In this document: positions 33,275-41,182 of the stretch, piece by piece | Position numbering within the stretch: the stretch's first letter is position 1 | Layout: each line of letters begins with the position of its first letter | DNA from: Fulvimarina manganoxydans | GTDB taxonomy: Bacteria; Pseudomonadota; Alphaproteobacteria; Rhizobiales; Rhizobiaceae | DNA: 64,000 bases | Direction of reading: 5' to 3' | Assembly: GCF_900176465.1 (NCBI RefSeq) | Contig: NZ_FWXR01000002.1 | Location: forward strand, 62,001 to 126,000 | Notes under the pieces: generated by a model | What the model was told of the DNA's origin: nothing | What the model saw: the letters and a program-made list of their open reading frames with translations, nothing else | The model's database searches: none | Translations under genes and position numbers: made by a program

Positions 33275-33817
33275 ATGAACGTCCAAGCCTCATTCGAACA
33301 CACCGCGTCCGTGGCGGGCCGTGGTGAGCAGATCGGGGAGGGCTCCACCTCCCGGCCCTCCCCGATCACCTTCACATGCCCCGTGCCGCCAAGCGTCAAC
33401 GCGGCTTTCAAGAACACGAAGCGCGGCCGGGCGAAGACGAAAGCCTACGAGGACTGGCGTTTGATCGCGGCTGCCGCGATCCGCCGGCAAGGCGTCCAGC
33501 CGGTCGCAGGGCGCGTGATCGTCAACATGGCCTTCGAGATCGACATCGACCGCGCCGATGCGTCGAACCGCATCAAGCTCATGGAAGACCTTCTCGGCAA
33601 GCGCCACGGCATCGGGATCATCGAAGACGACAGCCTGATCCCTGGAGGCCTCTATTCCAAGCTGCCACCGACGAACGGCGCGGCGCACGTTCAGATTTGG
33701 CCGGTTCAGAACCTGACGGCCACTTTTCACGCCTCGCAGAATGGTGCGAGCGGCGCGTGGATCATCACCGCACCACAATCACCAGAAGGAGATGATCATG
33801 GCGATTTCGCTGAATGA
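33275..33817 (+). CDS. RusA-family Holliday junction resolvase
   Basis: Up to 180 residues. The RusA domain starts near residue 31 (ITFTCPVPPSVNAAFKNTKR) and contains the acidic catalytic residues in DIDRADASNRIKLMEDLL and GIIEDDSLIPGG. The enzyme cuts four-way DNA junctions in phage recombination and replication. Its last 20 bases overlap the next gene. The first 30 residues are atypical and lie over a 12-bp perfect inverted repeat, so translation may start later (for example GTG at 33311) or be regulated by RNA structure. Confidence 0.88.
   Translation: MNVQASFEHTASVAGRGEQIGEGSTSRPSPITFTCPVPPSVNAAFKNTKRGRAKTKAYEDWRLIAAAAIRRQGVQPVAGRVIVNMAFEIDIDRADASNRIKLMEDLLGKRHGIGIIEDDSLIPGGLYSKLPPTNGAAHVQIWPVQNLTATFHASQNGASGAWIITAPQSPEGDDHGDFAE
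33331..33367. repeat. 12-bp perfect inverted repeat in the start region of the RusA gene
   Basis: GATCGGGGAGGG (33331-33342) and CCCTCCCCGATC (33356-33367) with a 13-base loop. It would form a very stable RNA hairpin just ahead of the conserved RusA domain. The left arm contains a ribosome-site-like GGGGAGGG that the stem would hide. Confidence 0.6.
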
Positions 33818-34607
33818 TCTTCGAACCGTCCGGGCCGATCGGCCTCCGCGCATTCTGATCTACGGCAACGAGGGCGTCGGCAAGACGACGCTTGCCAGCG
33901 AGTTTCCGAACCCGGTCTTCCTCCAATGCGAGGAGGGGACGCCAGGCGAACTCGAGTTGCAGTCGTTCGGCTTCCTGCCCGACTTCAACGCCGTCATGGA
34001 GGCCATGACTGCGCTCTACGATGGCGAGCACGACTTCCAGACGCTCGTTCTCGACAGCGTGACGGCTCTGCAGGCGATGATCTTCGCCGAGGTCTGCCGG
34101 CGCGGCGACGAACACGGCAACCCCAAAGCGCGGATTGAAGATTTCGGCTACGGCAAGGGCTACGCCAATTCCAAGCCTGTTCTTCGTGAGTTTCAGGACG
34201 GCTGCGACGCACTGCGCCGCGATCGAGGCATGGCCGTGGTTCTGATTGCCCACTCGATCGTGACGACGTTCAACGATCCCGAAACGCAGGCTTACGATCG
34301 CTATGAGATCGACCTGCACAAGCAACTCAACGGCCAGATCACCCGCGACCTCGACGCGATCCTGCTTCTCAAGAAGCCGGTCAACATGAAGGTCGAGGAC
34401 GGGAAGGGCTTCAACCAGAAACGCGCCCGCGCCGAGGGCGCCGCCTCGACGATTAAGATCCACGCCGTCGGCAAGCCGGCCTTCGTCGCGAAGAACCGCT
34501 ACGGCATCCCCGAGAGCGTCATCTTCGAGCGCGGCCGAGGCTACGACGCCCTGGCTCAGTATCTGCCGGCGCCAGCCGACGCCTCCCCCATCAAGAACGC
34601 CGCTTAA
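33798..34607 (+). CDS. Sak4-like RecA-fold ATPase (AAA_24 type)
   Basis: 269 residues. Walker A is GNEGVGKT (23-30), Walker B TLVLDSVTAL (Asp86), and a later LIAHSIVTTFNDPE segment has the sensor His seen in this family. Such phage P-loop proteins act as single-strand annealing/RecA-like recombinases or their loaders, usually encoded beside an SSB-like DUF669 protein, as here. The ATG at 33798 has AAGGAG six bases upstream and is preferred over the ATG at 33792. It overlaps the RusA gene. Confidence 0.85.
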   Translation: MAISLNDLRTVRADRPPRILIYGNEGVGKTTLASEFPNPVFLQCEEGTPGELELQSFGFLPDFNAVMEAMTALYDGEHDFQTLVLDSVTALQAMIFAEVCRRGDEHGNPKARIEDFGYGKGYANSKPVLREFQDGCDALRRDRGMAVVLIAHSIVTTFNDPETQAYDRYEIDLHKQLNGQITRDLDAILLLKKPVNMKVEDGKGFNQKRARAEGAASTIKIHAVGKPAFVAKNRYGIPESVIFERGRGYDALAQYLPAPADASPIKNAA

Positions 34608-34619
34608 GGAGCGCCAATC

Positions 34620-35156
34620 ATGGTTGATATTTCAGGCTTCAACGCCAACGACTACGAGCCAACGCAGGAATATGAAGTCTTGCCCGAAGGCAAATACCAC
34701 GCCGAGATCGTCAACTCAGAAGAGCGTGACATCGGACAAGGCGGATCAAAGGGTTTGAAGCTGACCCTTCAGTGGAAGATTTTGTCCGGCTCTGCCGAGG
34801 GGCGGATTGTCTTTCAGGATATCCTCCATCGCTACAATGTGCAGGGCGAGAAGGGCGACAAGACGCGCGAGATCGCGGCTCGTCAACTCTCTTCGATCTG
34901 CCACGCCGTTGGCCGGCTCGCGCCGAACAACACCGACGAGCTCCACAACATCCCGTGCGAAATCTCGGTCGGCTTCCAGAAGCAGAACGTCAACCCGGAG
35001 ACCGGCGAGAAGTACGCCCTGCGCAACGAGATCAAGGGCGTGAAGCCCTGGAGCCAGAACGGCAACGCCGCTCCGCGCCAACAGTCGTCTCCGCCGCCGC
35101 AGGCTCGCCAGTCGACGCCTCCCGCCGCTGGCGGCTGGGCTCGCCGGGCTGGATAG
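34620..35156 (+). CDS. DUF669 SSB-like protein
   Basis: 178 residues. The DUF669 signature is clear: VLPEGKYHAEIVNSEERDI, then GLKLTLQWKILSGSAEGRIV and ICHAVGRLAPNNTDEL. The fold is predicted as a single-strand DNA-binding OB-type protein. The C-terminal 35 residues are Gln/Pro/Ser-rich and disordered but lack the acidic tip of host SSB. It is co-encoded with the Sak4-like ATPase, forming a recombination pair. Confidence 0.85.
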   Translation: MVDISGFNANDYEPTQEYEVLPEGKYHAEIVNSEERDIGQGGSKGLKLTLQWKILSGSAEGRIVFQDILHRYNVQGEKGDKTREIAARQLSSICHAVGRLAPNNTDELHNIPCEISVGFQKQNVNPETGEKYALRNEIKGVKPWSQNGNAAPRQQSSPPPQARQSTPPAAGGWARRAG

Positions 35157-35163
35157 GTCAGCG

Positions 35164-35203
35164 GCCGGGCGGGTCGTGAGATTGGCGTCCTAGCCCGCCC
35201 GGC
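35164..35203. repeat. GC-rich hairpin in the early rightward operon
   Basis: GCCGGGCGGG (35164-35173) and CCCGCCCGGC (35194-35203) form a perfect 10-bp stem in the only real gap (94 bases) of the rightward operon. No T-run follows, so it may be an attenuator, an RNA-processing site or a Rho-related pause rather than a full terminator. Confidence 0.5.
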
Positions 35204-35250
35204 ACCCCATCGAACCAACGATTTGAACGTCGCTCGAAGGAGTTTCAGCG

Positions 35251-35547
35251 ATGACAGGAAACGTGTGCCCTGAAAAGGGCAAGAGACCTCGCCGAACCGG
35301 CTGGCTCAAGAACCCAAAGGTCGCTCGCAAGGGCGAAACGATCGGTGGCGGCTGGTTTGTCTTCCGCCGTGGCAACGACACCCGTCGCATCCGCCCATCA
35401 TGGTGGCCGTTCGAATATGCGAGCCGTGAGGATGCTGCCGTCCAGGCGGAGAAGCTGGCGGCTGAAAACCCCGGATACCGCTTCGATGTCGTCGGCGTGA
35501 CCGATAGCTTCGCGACGGCTGCCACCGTTCAGGCGGAGGCGGCATAA
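35251..35547 (+). CDS. Hypothetical phage protein (98 aa)
   Basis: Starts MTGNVCPEKGKRPRRTGWLK, a basic N-terminus, followed by a compact domain with GGGWFVFRRGNDTRRIRPSW and AENPGYRFDVVGV. The preceding CGAAGGAG is a good ribosome site. Its stop overlaps the next ATG (TAATG). Function unknown. Confidence 0.6.
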   Translation: MTGNVCPEKGKRPRRTGWLKNPKVARKGETIGGGWFVFRRGNDTRRIRPSWWPFEYASREDAAVQAEKLAAENPGYRFDVVGVTDSFATAATVQAEAA

Positions 35548-36512
35548 TGGTCGCTCTCGCCCCCAATCTCATCTCGCAAACCATCACCGCAATTGACGCC
35601 GCCCTGGCAGATCGCCAGCGGCCGCGCTTTCAGCGCCGGCTGTCCGGCTCCATGATCGGCAAGGAGTGCGAACGGGCCATCTGGTTTCAGTTCCGCTGGG
35701 CCTATGAGCCGGAGCGCTTCTCCGGCCAGATGCTGCGGCTGTTCGAGACCGGCCATCTTCGCGAGCCGCGGGTCTTTCGCGAACTCGCCCTGATCGGCGT
35801 AAAGGCGTCCGACATCGACCCGGAGACGGGCGAGCAATGGACCTTCACCGAACTGGACGGCCACTTCGTCGTCAAGATCGATGGGCGAGGAACCGGCTTC
35901 GTCGAGGCGCCGAAGACCGAGCACATCGTCGGCATCAAGACGATGAACGACAAGAACTTCAAGGAATTGAAGAAGGTCGGCATCGCGGTCTCGAAGCCCG
36001 AGCACGTCGCCCAGGCGCAGAGCGAAATGCACTGCTCCGGCATCCATCGGTTCTTCTACTATGCCGTCAACAAGGACACCGACGAGCTTTATTCCGGCGC
36101 CGATGTCCGCATTCGCTACGACGAGGTCGCGGCGATCAAACTGATGGTCAAGGCCAAGCGCGTACTGGACGCCATCCGGCCGCCAGAGCCCATCTCACAA
36201 GACCGCAGCGCGTTCGCCTGTCGGTTCTGTAAAGCGAAAGCGGTCTGTGGCGGCGAGGCGTTCGCGCCTCGGACCTGTCGATCATGTCTGCATAGCACTC
36301 CGGCCCTCGGCGGCGACGCCGAATGGCGGTGCGAAAAGCACGGCACGATTTTGACCGTCGAAGATCAGGAAGCTGGCTGCGGCGAGCATTTGTTCATCCC
36401 TGAACTGGTCCCGGGCAGCCAAATTGACGTCGCGCCTGACGGCTCGTCCGTCACCTACGAGATGCCGGACGGCACGACGTGGGTGGACGGCATTGCGCAG
36501 GAGGCTGCGTGA
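35547..36512 (+). CDS. PD-(D/E)XK superfamily nuclease with C-terminal Cys cluster
   Basis: 321 residues. The nuclease core has FETGHLREPRVFREL, the Asp of VVKIDGRG and the Lys of VGIKTMNDKNF. The C-terminal region has FACRFCKAKAVCGGEA and further Cys pairs, as in Cas4/AddB-type iron-sulfur or zinc clusters. These phage proteins act like exonucleases in recombination, next to annealing proteins. The TAATG start couples it to the gene before. The exact substrate polarity cannot be read. Confidence 0.75.
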   Translation: MVALAPNLISQTITAIDAALADRQRPRFQRRLSGSMIGKECERAIWFQFRWAYEPERFSGQMLRLFETGHLREPRVFRELALIGVKASDIDPETGEQWTFTELDGHFVVKIDGRGTGFVEAPKTEHIVGIKTMNDKNFKELKKVGIAVSKPEHVAQAQSEMHCSGIHRFFYYAVNKDTDELYSGADVRIRYDEVAAIKLMVKAKRVLDAIRPPEPISQDRSAFACRFCKAKAVCGGEAFAPRTCRSCLHSTPALGGDAEWRCEKHGTILTVEDQEAGCGEHLFIPELVPGSQIDVAPDGSSVTYEMPDGTTWVDGIAQEAA

Positions 36513-36898
36513 TGGGCGATAACCAGTCGAAACCCGACCAATATCAATTGCGCTTTCCTGACGGCCTCCGTGACCGTCTCAAGGACGCAGCCGCAGCCAA
36601 CCACCGCAGCATGAACAGCGAGATCGTGGCCCGCCTTCTGGCGAGCTTTGGCGAATCCATAAGCGAGCCGGAGGCCGCGCCGATGGAACGAATTACAGCG
36701 CAACAAGGCGACCCGCAGATCAAGTTCCGCTTTCCAACATGGATGCACGAAGCAGTGAAAGCTCGTGCAGATGCGAATGGCCGATCAATGAACGCAGAGG
36801 TTTCTGCGATCGTGGCGGCAGCGCTGAACGGCGAAGACGACCGGCTCGCACGTATCGAAGCTAAGCTGGACGCCCTCCTGAATGGAGGGGCTGCGTGA
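36512..36898 (+). CDS. Arc-like ribbon-helix-helix protein with two tandem domains
   Basis: 128 residues made of two Arc-type ribbon-helix-helix units in one chain: residues 11-46 (YQLRFPDGLRDRLKDAAAAN, then RSMNSEIV) and 69-105 (IKFRFPTWMHEAVKARADAN, then RSMNAEVS). A C-terminal helix (ARIEAKLDALL) follows. Arc proteins normally dimerise; the fused pair could bind DNA as a single-chain pseudo-dimer. It is probably a regulator of early or late phage genes. The start overlaps the preceding stop as TGATG. Confidence 0.85.
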   Translation: MGDNQSKPDQYQLRFPDGLRDRLKDAAAANHRSMNSEIVARLLASFGESISEPEAAPMERITAQQGDPQIKFRFPTWMHEAVKARADANGRSMNAEVSAIVAAALNGEDDRLARIEAKLDALLNGGAA

Positions 36899-37176
36899 TG
36901 GCGAAGCGACCAAGACGGCTCATCGAACAACAGGTCACGGTCGAGTTGAGCCTCGACGAGTTCGAAGACGAAGTCATCCGCGATGAGTACGAGGCGCGGT
37001 TTGGCGCCATGGCGGCGATTGAGCCGCGCAATGCTGACCGCCTCGCCGAACTGATTGCCGAGGGCGCGACCGACGAAGCGCTCGACCTCCTGCGCGAGAT
37101 CGCGCCGGACACCCTCTACCCATCCACCATCAAGCGCCTGGTCGCCGACCGGCAGCATCAGCGGAGCCTTGCCTGA
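36898..37176 (+). CDS. Hypothetical phage protein (92 aa)
   Basis: Starts MAKRPRRLIEQQVTVELSLD. Acidic and helical (ELIAEGATDEALDLLREIAP). Both ends overlap neighbours (TGATG). The immediate downstream gene is the sliding clamp, so a replication-linked role is possible, but no motif shows it. Confidence 0.5.
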   Translation: MAKRPRRLIEQQVTVELSLDEFEDEVIRDEYEARFGAMAAIEPRNADRLAELIAEGATDEALDLLREIAPDTLYPSTIKRLVADRQHQRSLA

Positions 37177-38333
37177 TGTTCGATTTCACCATCCCACGCG
37201 CCGATTTCCTGGCTGCCGTCGAGCGCATCGAAAAGCTCTCGCCACCAAAGGCCACGGTGCCGATCCTGTCTCATTGCCTGATCGCCCTTGGCGAGGACGG
37301 CACGCTGACAATCACCGCCACCGACTTGCAACGCAAGGGCGTTGCCACGACGCGAGCCGAGATCCAAACCGGCCACGGCGCTGTCTGCGTCTCGACCGTC
37401 CATCTGGCGACAACCCTCAAGCGCGTCAGCGCCGACAGCGTGATGTTCACGGTCGACGATCGCGAGGCGCTGCTCAAGTGCGGCCGGTCCAAGATCAAGA
37501 TGCCGACGCTGCCGGCTGTCGATTTCCCCGACATTCGCAAAGAGGCGATCGGCGGAAGCGTCATGCGAATGGCTGGCCCCGACATCGAGCGGATCGTCTC
37601 TGCCTGCGCCTTCGCGATGGAGAAGAGCGAAATCCGCTTTCACCTCAAGGGCGTTTATCTGACGAGCGAGGGAGACAAACTGACGGCAGTGGCGACGGAC
37701 GGGTACAAACTCGCCCTGGTCAGTCAGTCAATGCCGGAGGGCACGCACGACCTGCCGCCGTCCATTCTCCCGGATGCCCTGATCGTCGCACTCGCGCCCT
37801 TCACGAAGTCGCAGACTGTGGACGTGACGATCGGCGAGAGCTTCGCCGAGTTCGCCACGGACGGCTATTCGCTGACTTCTCGTCTAGTGGATGCGACCTA
37901 TCCCGACTTCCGGCGGGTCGTTCCGACTGACCAGCCGCTCGTTGTCAGGGCAGATCGAGAGGCGCTGATCGCTTCGATCCGTCGTGTCGAGACGTTTGCC
38001 GGCGGCGGCGAGCGTGAGATCGCCTTCATCGTCACGCCCGACACGCTTCGGCTTGTCGCGGCTTCGGCCGCGACGGGCGAGGCTGAAGACGAGATGGAGG
38101 TCGACGGCGACGCCGACATGCTCATCGGCTTCAAATCGGACGTGATCTTGCTCTCGCTCCAAAGCCTCGATTGCGACGAGGTGGAGATCAAGCTTCGCGA
38201 CGGAAGTTCGCCCGGCGTCCTGATCGATCCCGGTGACGACAGCCGTCTGGTGGTCGTCATGCCGTACCGCCTCGGCGCCGCGACCATGCAAGCCGTCAAT
38301 CGCGGCGTGCCTTCCATGATGGAGGCGGCGTGA
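37176..38333 (+). CDS. dnaN: Phage-encoded DNA polymerase III beta subunit (sliding clamp)
   Basis: 385 residues. All three clamp domains are present: the opening FLAAVERIEKLSPPKATVPI, the central KGVYLTSEGDKLTAVATDGY (158-177), and VDATYPDFRRVVP (238-250). The C-terminal VMPYRL (361-366) corresponds to the host VLPMRL partner-binding end, but 19 extra residues follow it, which is unusual. The clamp encircles DNA and tethers polymerases and repair enzymes. Phage clamps of the bacterial type are uncommon and suggest that the phage controls its own replisome. It overlaps both neighbours, so it is firmly part of the phage operon. Confidence 0.92.
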   Translation: MFDFTIPRADFLAAVERIEKLSPPKATVPILSHCLIALGEDGTLTITATDLQRKGVATTRAEIQTGHGAVCVSTVHLATTLKRVSADSVMFTVDDREALLKCGRSKIKMPTLPAVDFPDIRKEAIGGSVMRMAGPDIERIVSACAFAMEKSEIRFHLKGVYLTSEGDKLTAVATDGYKLALVSQSMPEGTHDLPPSILPDALIVALAPFTKSQTVDVTIGESFAEFATDGYSLTSRLVDATYPDFRRVVPTDQPLVVRADREALIASIRRVETFAGGGEREIAFIVTPDTLRLVAASAATGEAEDEMEVDGDADMLIGFKSDVILLSLQSLDCDEVEIKLRDGSSPGVLIDPGDDSRLVVVMPYRLGAATMQAVNRGVPSMMEAA

Positions 38334-39700
38334 TGGGTGTTCAAGATTACGGGCAGTTTCTCAAAGCCAAGACGCACGAAGGCGCGAAGCATGGTTTCGA
38401 ACCAATCTTCATGCCAGAAAGCGCCTTCGATTTTCAGGAAGCGATGATCGGCTACGCCGTCGAGAAGGGGCGCGCTGCGGTCTTCGAAGACTGCGGGCTC
38501 GGAAAGACGCTTCAGTTTCTCGCCTGGGCGGAAAACGTCGTTCGTTTCACCAATCGACCGGTTCTCATTCTCACGCCGCTGGCGGTGGCCGGGCAGACGA
38601 TCCGCGAAGCCGAAAAGTTCGGCATTGAAGCGTCTCGTTCGTCCGATGGGTCAATCCCTACGAAGATCGTCGTCACCAATTACGAACGCCTCGGCGCGTT
38701 CAACCCGGCCGATTTCGCGGGTGTCGTCTGCGACGAGAGCTCAATCCTGAAAAGCTTCGACGGCTCGCGCAAAGCTGAAATCACGGATTTCATGCGCAAG
38801 GTGCCGTACCGGCTTCTTGCGACCGCGACGGCCGCGCCCAACGACTACATCGAACTCGGCACATCGTCCGAAGCCCTTGGATACATGGGTTACATGGACA
38901 TGCTGAACCGGTTCTTCAAAAACGACCAGAACAACAGCGCAACCAGGCGCATGTACGGCGAGGCGACGAAATGGCGCTTCAAGGGACATGCCGAACTGCC
39001 GTTCTGGCAGTGGGTGTGCTCGTGGTCACGAGCGATGCGCAAGCCGTCCGATCTCGGCTTTGACGATGGCGCATTTCGGCTTCCGCCGCTGATCGAGAAC
39101 TCGCATCTGGTCGAAGCCAAGAGCCTCGCAAACGGAATGCTTTTTGCTCTTCCGGCCGCGACGCTCCCCGAGCAGCGAGACGAGAAGAAGCGAACAATCA
39201 AGGAGCGGTGTGAGCGCGCCGCTCAACTGGTCGATCACGGCGAGCCGGCCATAGTGTGGTGCCAGTTCAACGAGGAGGCCGACCTTCTCGAGAGCATCAT
39301 CCCTGGCGCGAAGCAGGTGTCGGGATCGCAGAAGGACGAGTTGAAGGAAGCTCGGTTCATGGACTTCATCAATGGGGACATACGTGTCCTTGTGACGAAG
39401 CCGAAGATCGGCGCTCTCGGGCTCAATTTCCAGCACTGCGCCCACGTCGTCTATTCCCCCTCGCACTCCTTCGAGCAGTACTACCAAGCGGTTCGGCGAT
39501 GCTGGAGGTTCGGTCAAAAGCGCCCTGTGACGGTCGATATCGTCATGACCGAAGGCGAGCGGAAGGTGATGGAAAACCTTCGCCGCAAAGCCGACGCCGC
39601 CGAAGTGATGTTCGGCAATCTCATCTCTGAAATGAACAACGCCATGACCGTCTCGACGGCGAAGGCATTCGATCGCCCAATGGAGGTGCCAGCATGGTAA
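38333..39700 (+). CDS. SNF2-like DEAD/DEAH-box helicase
   Basis: 455 residues. Superfamily 2 motifs: Walker A-type FEDCGLGKTLQFL, Ia ILTPLAVAGQ, DEAD-type VVCDESSIL, III LLATATAAPNDYIELG, V KIGALGLNFQHC, and VI QAVRRCWRFGQKRPV. The GQKRPV and YQAVRR ending is SNF2-like, so it is more likely a DNA translocase than a strand-separating helicase. It overlaps the methyltransferase gene downstream by seven bases. This helicase-methyltransferase pair recurs in phages. The start TGATG overlaps the clamp stop. Confidence 0.88.
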   Translation: MGVQDYGQFLKAKTHEGAKHGFEPIFMPESAFDFQEAMIGYAVEKGRAAVFEDCGLGKTLQFLAWAENVVRFTNRPVLILTPLAVAGQTIREAEKFGIEASRSSDGSIPTKIVVTNYERLGAFNPADFAGVVCDESSILKSFDGSRKAEITDFMRKVPYRLLATATAAPNDYIELGTSSEALGYMGYMDMLNRFFKNDQNNSATRRMYGEATKWRFKGHAELPFWQWVCSWSRAMRKPSDLGFDDGAFRLPPLIENSHLVEAKSLANGMLFALPAATLPEQRDEKKRTIKERCERAAQLVDHGEPAIVWCQFNEEADLLESIIPGAKQVSGSQKDELKEARFMDFINGDIRVLVTKPKIGALGLNFQHCAHVVYSPSHSFEQYYQAVRRCWRFGQKRPVTVDIVMTEGERKVMENLRRKADAAEVMFGNLISEMNNAMTVSTAKAFDRPMEVPAW

Positions 39701-40686
39701 ACGTCATCGATCAGGTCATTAGCGACAACTACGCCATCTACAACGGCGATTGCATCGAGGTTATGGCCGGACTGCCCGACAAGTCGGTGCATCTTTCGGT
39801 CTACAGCCCACCGTTCGGCGGCCTCTATAATTACTCGTCCGACGAGCGAGACCTTTCGAACTGTCGAGACTACGATCAGTTTTTCGACCACTATCGGTTC
39901 GTGATCGAGCAGATTGCCCGTGTCACGCTGCCGGGGCGTTGCTCGGCCGTCCATTGCATGGATGTCCCGACCGGCAACACCGGGTCTGATGCCTATATCG
40001 ATTTCCCCGGTGACATAATCCGGCTTCACCAGAAGATGGGTTTCCACTTCATCGCGCGGCACGCGATCTGGAAAGAGCCGCTGTGGGTCCGCAATCGGAC
40101 CATGCAAAAGAACCTCGCCCACAAGACAGCCGTGGACGACAGCGTTCAATGCGGTGTGGCCTCGGCCGACTACCTTCTGATCTTTCGCAAGCGAGGTGAG
40201 AACCGGGTCCCGGTCGCGAACCCCATCGGATTCCTCGAATATGCCGGCGACGACAGCAAAATGCCGAACGACGTTCGGCGGCTACGCGGCTTCGATGGAG
40301 ATCAGAAGCAGAACAAGTTCTCGCACTGGATCTGGCGACGGTACGCCTCTTCGATTTGGGACGACATCCGCATGGGCAACGTCCTGCCCTATGAGGAAAG
40401 CAGGGAGGCGGATGACGAAAAGCACGTCCATCCGCTCCAACTCGACGTCATCGATCGCGTCGTCCAGATGCGCAGCAATCCCGGCGAGACCGTTCTGACG
40501 CCCTTCATGGGCGTCGGATCGGAGGTCTATTCGGCTGTCACCAAGGGGCGTCGCGGGATCGGGGCGGAGCTGAAAACCAGCTACTACCGACAGGCTGTTC
40601 GAAATCTCGAAAACGCCGTCAGCGGAAGTCGCGCCATCCAAGGCGGGCAGATTGACGCCTTCGATGTAATCGAGGCCGCCGAATGA
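39694..40686 (+). CDS. DNA methyltransferase (N4-cytosine or N6-adenine)
   Basis: 330 residues. The catalytic motif IV is SPPFGG (38-43), preceded by the NGDCIEVMAGLPDKSV target-region segment. The AdoMet motif I, LTPFMGVGSEVYSAV, lies near the C-terminus (about 268), so the order is that of the beta class (IV before I). It would modify phage DNA, protecting it from host enzymes. The absence of a matching restriction enzyme gene nearby suggests an orphan. Amino-cytosine against adenine cannot be decided from SPPF alone. Confidence 0.88.
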   Translation: MVNVIDQVISDNYAIYNGDCIEVMAGLPDKSVHLSVYSPPFGGLYNYSSDERDLSNCRDYDQFFDHYRFVIEQIARVTLPGRCSAVHCMDVPTGNTGSDAYIDFPGDIIRLHQKMGFHFIARHAIWKEPLWVRNRTMQKNLAHKTAVDDSVQCGVASADYLLIFRKRGENRVPVANPIGFLEYAGDDSKMPNDVRRLRGFDGDQKQNKFSHWIWRRYASSIWDDIRMGNVLPYEESREADDEKHVHPLQLDVIDRVVQMRSNPGETVLTPFMGVGSEVYSAVTKGRRGIGAELKTSYYRQAVRNLENAVSGSRAIQGGQIDAFDVIEAAE

Positions 40687-40886
40687 CCGCGCCCGGCTAT
40701 TGCCACCGCACCAATGCGGATCGGCACTTCACCCTCATCACGCAATGCCGGCGCGAGGTCGCCGTCCGCACGGGCGAACAGACGCCGCGCGGAATCAAGG
40801 AGAAGCGACAGGCGCGAGAGGGCGCCGTCGCATCCTGGAAAGACCTCGACGCCTTCAAGAACCCAGAGTGGGAGATCCAATCATGA
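40683..40886 (+). CDS. Hypothetical phage protein (67 aa)
   Basis: Starts MTAPGYCHRTNADRHFTLIT. Basic, with SWKDLDAFKNPEW near the end. ATGA overlaps on both sides. No family recognised. Confidence 0.5.
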   Translation: MTAPGYCHRTNADRHFTLITQCRREVAVRTGEQTPRGIKEKRQAREGAVASWKDLDAFKNPEWEIQS

Positions 40887-41182
40887 GCGACACCCCACCA
40901 TATGCAGGCCTGCGTTCCGTGCTGATGAGCGCGCTGGAACAAGCCGCCAACGGCAAGGGATCGGATCGCCATGGCAATGGCTTGCCCTTCACAGATCAGC
41001 CGATGATGGAGATCGGTCGCATGACCGGGGCCGGAGGGCCCGCCTTCCAAGCGATGAAGAAATCCCAGGAAGCGCTCGGCATGATCCGTCGCGGCCAAGA
41101 TAAGGCGGCCGAGGCTGAATTGCTTGGGGCGATCAACTATCTGGCCGGCGCCATCCTCTTGATCAGGGAGGGCCGGGCATGA
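40883..41182 (+). CDS. Hypothetical phage protein (99 aa)
   Basis: Starts MSDTPPYAGLRSVLMSALEQ. Mostly helical, with DRHGNGLPFTDQPMMEIGRM and a Glu/Ala-rich C-terminal helix (AEAELLGAINYLAGAILLIR). It overlaps both neighbours. A possible link with the dCTP-deaminase-like gene next door rests only on position. Confidence 0.5.
   Translation: MSDTPPYAGLRSVLMSALEQAANGKGSDRHGNGLPFTDQPMMEIGRMTGAGGPAFQAMKKSQEALGMIRRGQDKAAEAELLGAINYLAGAILLIREGRA

Noticed and set aside
38333-40686. Classical restriction-modification system
   Set aside because: The helicase lacks a recognisable nuclease domain and no specificity or restriction subunit is nearby, so only an orphan methyltransferase with translocase is supported.
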